This document shows, in pieces, positions 5,324-6,365 of a DNA stretch of 6,365 nt. Origin of the DNA: Candidatus Adiutrix sp. (GTDB lineage: Bacteria > Desulfobacterota > Desulfarculia > Adiutricales > Adiutricaceae); assembly GCA_031273445.1 (NCBI GenBank), contig JAISRV010000098.1, positions 1 to 6,365 on the forward strand. Reading direction: 5' to 3'. Positions within the stretch are counted from its first letter, which is position 1; each line of letters starts with the position of its first letter. The notes beneath the pieces were generated by a model that worked only from the letters and a program-made list of their open reading frames with translations, did no database searches and was not told the DNA's origin. A program made the position numbers and the translations under genes.

Positions 5324-6365
5324 TCAGGAGACCTTGGCCCCGGAAGGCAGCGGCGCGGAGGTCGTCAGAAGGGCCAGGGTCTCCCGGCCTTCGGCGCGCA
5401 CGGAGGCGGCCAGAACCATGCCTTCGGACCTGATGCCCATAAGCTTGACCGGCGCCAGATTGGCCGCGATGATCACCGAACGGCCGGCCAGATCTTCCGG
5501 CCGGTAGTGTTTGGCCAGGCCGGCGACGATGGTGCGTTCTTCCTGGCCCAGGCGGATGGTCAGTTTTAGCAGCTTGTCGCTTTTGGGCACGTTTTCCGCG
5601 CGGACGACTTCGGCCACGCGCAGATCCAGGCGTTTGAATTCGTCAAGGGCGACCGTTTCGGCCGGGCGGGCGCCGCCCGGGCCGGTTTTTTCAGGCGCTT
5701 CCGCTTCCAGACCGGCGGCCTTTGGGGCGGCCTTGAGGGCGGCTTTTTCGCCGCCTATCTCCACCCGCGGGAACAGCGGTTCGCCGGCGGCCACGGAGCG
5801 GCCGGGAACCAGCCGGCGGCTGACGGCGACCGGGTCCAGGGTCATGGCCTCGGCGCCCAGCCCCAGGCGGCGCCATATTTCCTCTCCGGTTTTGGGCATG
5901 ACCGGCCAGATCATGGCCCCGATCATGGCCAAGCCGTGAATCAGGCGGTACAGAACGCCTTGAAGCCTGTCGCTGCCGGCCGGGTCTTTGGCCAGAGCCC
6001 AAGGGGCTTCGGCGTCGATGAAGCGGTTGAGCGTGCCCACCAGTTCCCAGGTCACGGTCAGGGCGCTATGCATGGCCAGCGAACGGAAGTGCTCCTGGTA
6101 TTCGGCCAGGGTTTTGTCGGCCAGATTGCGGGCCCAGGCTTCCTCGTCGCTTAAGAAAGACGGCCGATCCGGGATCAGGCCGCCGCCGAATTTGCCGAGC
6201 ATGGTCAGGCTGCGCTGCCAGAGATTGCCCAGGTCGTTGGCCAGAGCGGCGTTGTAGCGGGCGACCAGGGCTTCTTCCACAAATTCGCTGTCCAGCCCGA
6301 AGACCATGTCGCGGGCCAGAAAATAGCGGAAGGCGTCTATGCCGTAAGTATCGGCCAGCTTTAAG
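5324..6365 (-). CDS. metG: Methionyl-tRNA synthetase, C-terminal part (5' end outside window)
   Basis: MetRS charges tRNA-Met with methionine in the cytoplasm. The visible 346 residues begin LKLADTYGIDAFRYFLARD, the stretch just after the KMSKS loop, so the catalytic core lies beyond the window. The anticodon-binding helical domain follows: ARYNAALANDLGNL, then Asn47 and Arg51 of the NLWQR motif and Pro121-Trp122 in EAPWALAK, at the places of the E. coli anticodon-reading residues N391, R395 and W461. Next comes an Ala/Pro/Glu-rich linker (about 203-236), then a C-terminal OB-fold tRNA-binding domain from about 238 (DEFKRLDLRVAEVVRAE, PKSDKLLKL, SEGMVLAA) of the Arc1p/EMAP-II type that helps dimerisation and tRNA binding. 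The stop is TGA at 5326-5324, 4 bases before trkA. The reading frame is open to the window edge (6364). Confidence 0.95.
   Translation of the reverse strand, partial: LKLADTYGIDAFRYFLARDMVFGLDSEFVEEALVARYNAALANDLGNLWQRSLTMLGKFGGGLIPDRPSFLSDEEAWARNLADKTLAEYQEHFRSLAMHSALTVTWELVGTLNRFIDAEAPWALAKDPAGSDRLQGVLYRLIHGLAMIGAMIWPVMPKTGEEIWRRLGLGAEAMTLDPVAVSRRLVPGRSVAAGEPLFPRVEIGGEKAALKAAPKAAGLEAEAPEKTGPGGARPAETVALDEFKRLDLRVAEVVRAENVPKSDKLLKLTIRLGQEERTIVAGLAKHYRPEDLAGRSVIIAANLAPVKLMGIRSEGMVLAASVRAEGRETLALLTTSAPLPSGAKVS

Noticed and set aside
4333..5433. A 366-codon + strand frame across trkA and the end of metG
   Set aside because: It lies opposite well-conserved TrkA and crosses the trkA-metG junction. 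Its translation reads as an antisense shadow, with no family resemblance.

Overview
The window is GC-rich bacterial chromosome with ordinary housekeeping genes plus one unfamiliar helix-turn-helix gene. Coding regions are strongly G/C-ending in codon third positions, and the longer intergenic gaps are markedly AT-rich. The gene set (Tag glycosylase, a short TfoX N-domain protein, MetRS with a C-terminal tRNA-binding domain, TrkA, TrkH) suggests a Gram-negative proteobacterium. A deltaproteobacterial (Desulfobacterota-like) origin is my guess from the overall style, held with low confidence. Nothing here fixes the taxon.

Layout on the + strand. Bases 1-207 are the tail of an unrecognised protein. 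A roughly 140-base leader with a good -10 hexamer and an 11/12 tandem 12-mer precedes tag (348-902), followed one base later by a TfoX N-domain gene (904-1242); a hairpin then overlaps its stop codon. After an AT-rich gap with a consensus -35 and short periodic repeats comes a 241-residue proline/alanine/arginine-rich protein (1428-2153). It carries a duplicated module and a C-terminal HTH, and ends in its own hairpin terminator. It looks like a free-standing transcription unit between two conserved operons.

Layout on the - strand, converging on it. The order of transcription is metG (5' end outside the window, stop at 5324), then trkA (5319-3955, only 4 bases after metG), then trkH (3866-2407). 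TrkA is the cytoplasmic NAD-binding regulatory subunit and TrkH the membrane subunit of a potassium uptake system, so the two should act together. As written, trkH carries a frameshift near 3350-3365 between its first and second pore repeats. All four pore loops and the C-terminus are otherwise intact, so it is either a recent mutation or a sequence error.

The most unusual signals are: a perfect 18-bp palindrome that exactly fills six codons in the recognition-helix region of the HTH gene; the duplicated module in that protein; the phased repeats over its promoter; the trkH frameshift; and a possible 20-codon ORF whose stop overlaps the trkH start. I found no CRISPR array, tRNA, rRNA, transposase or insertion sequence. 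No previously described defence or mobile system could be identified.
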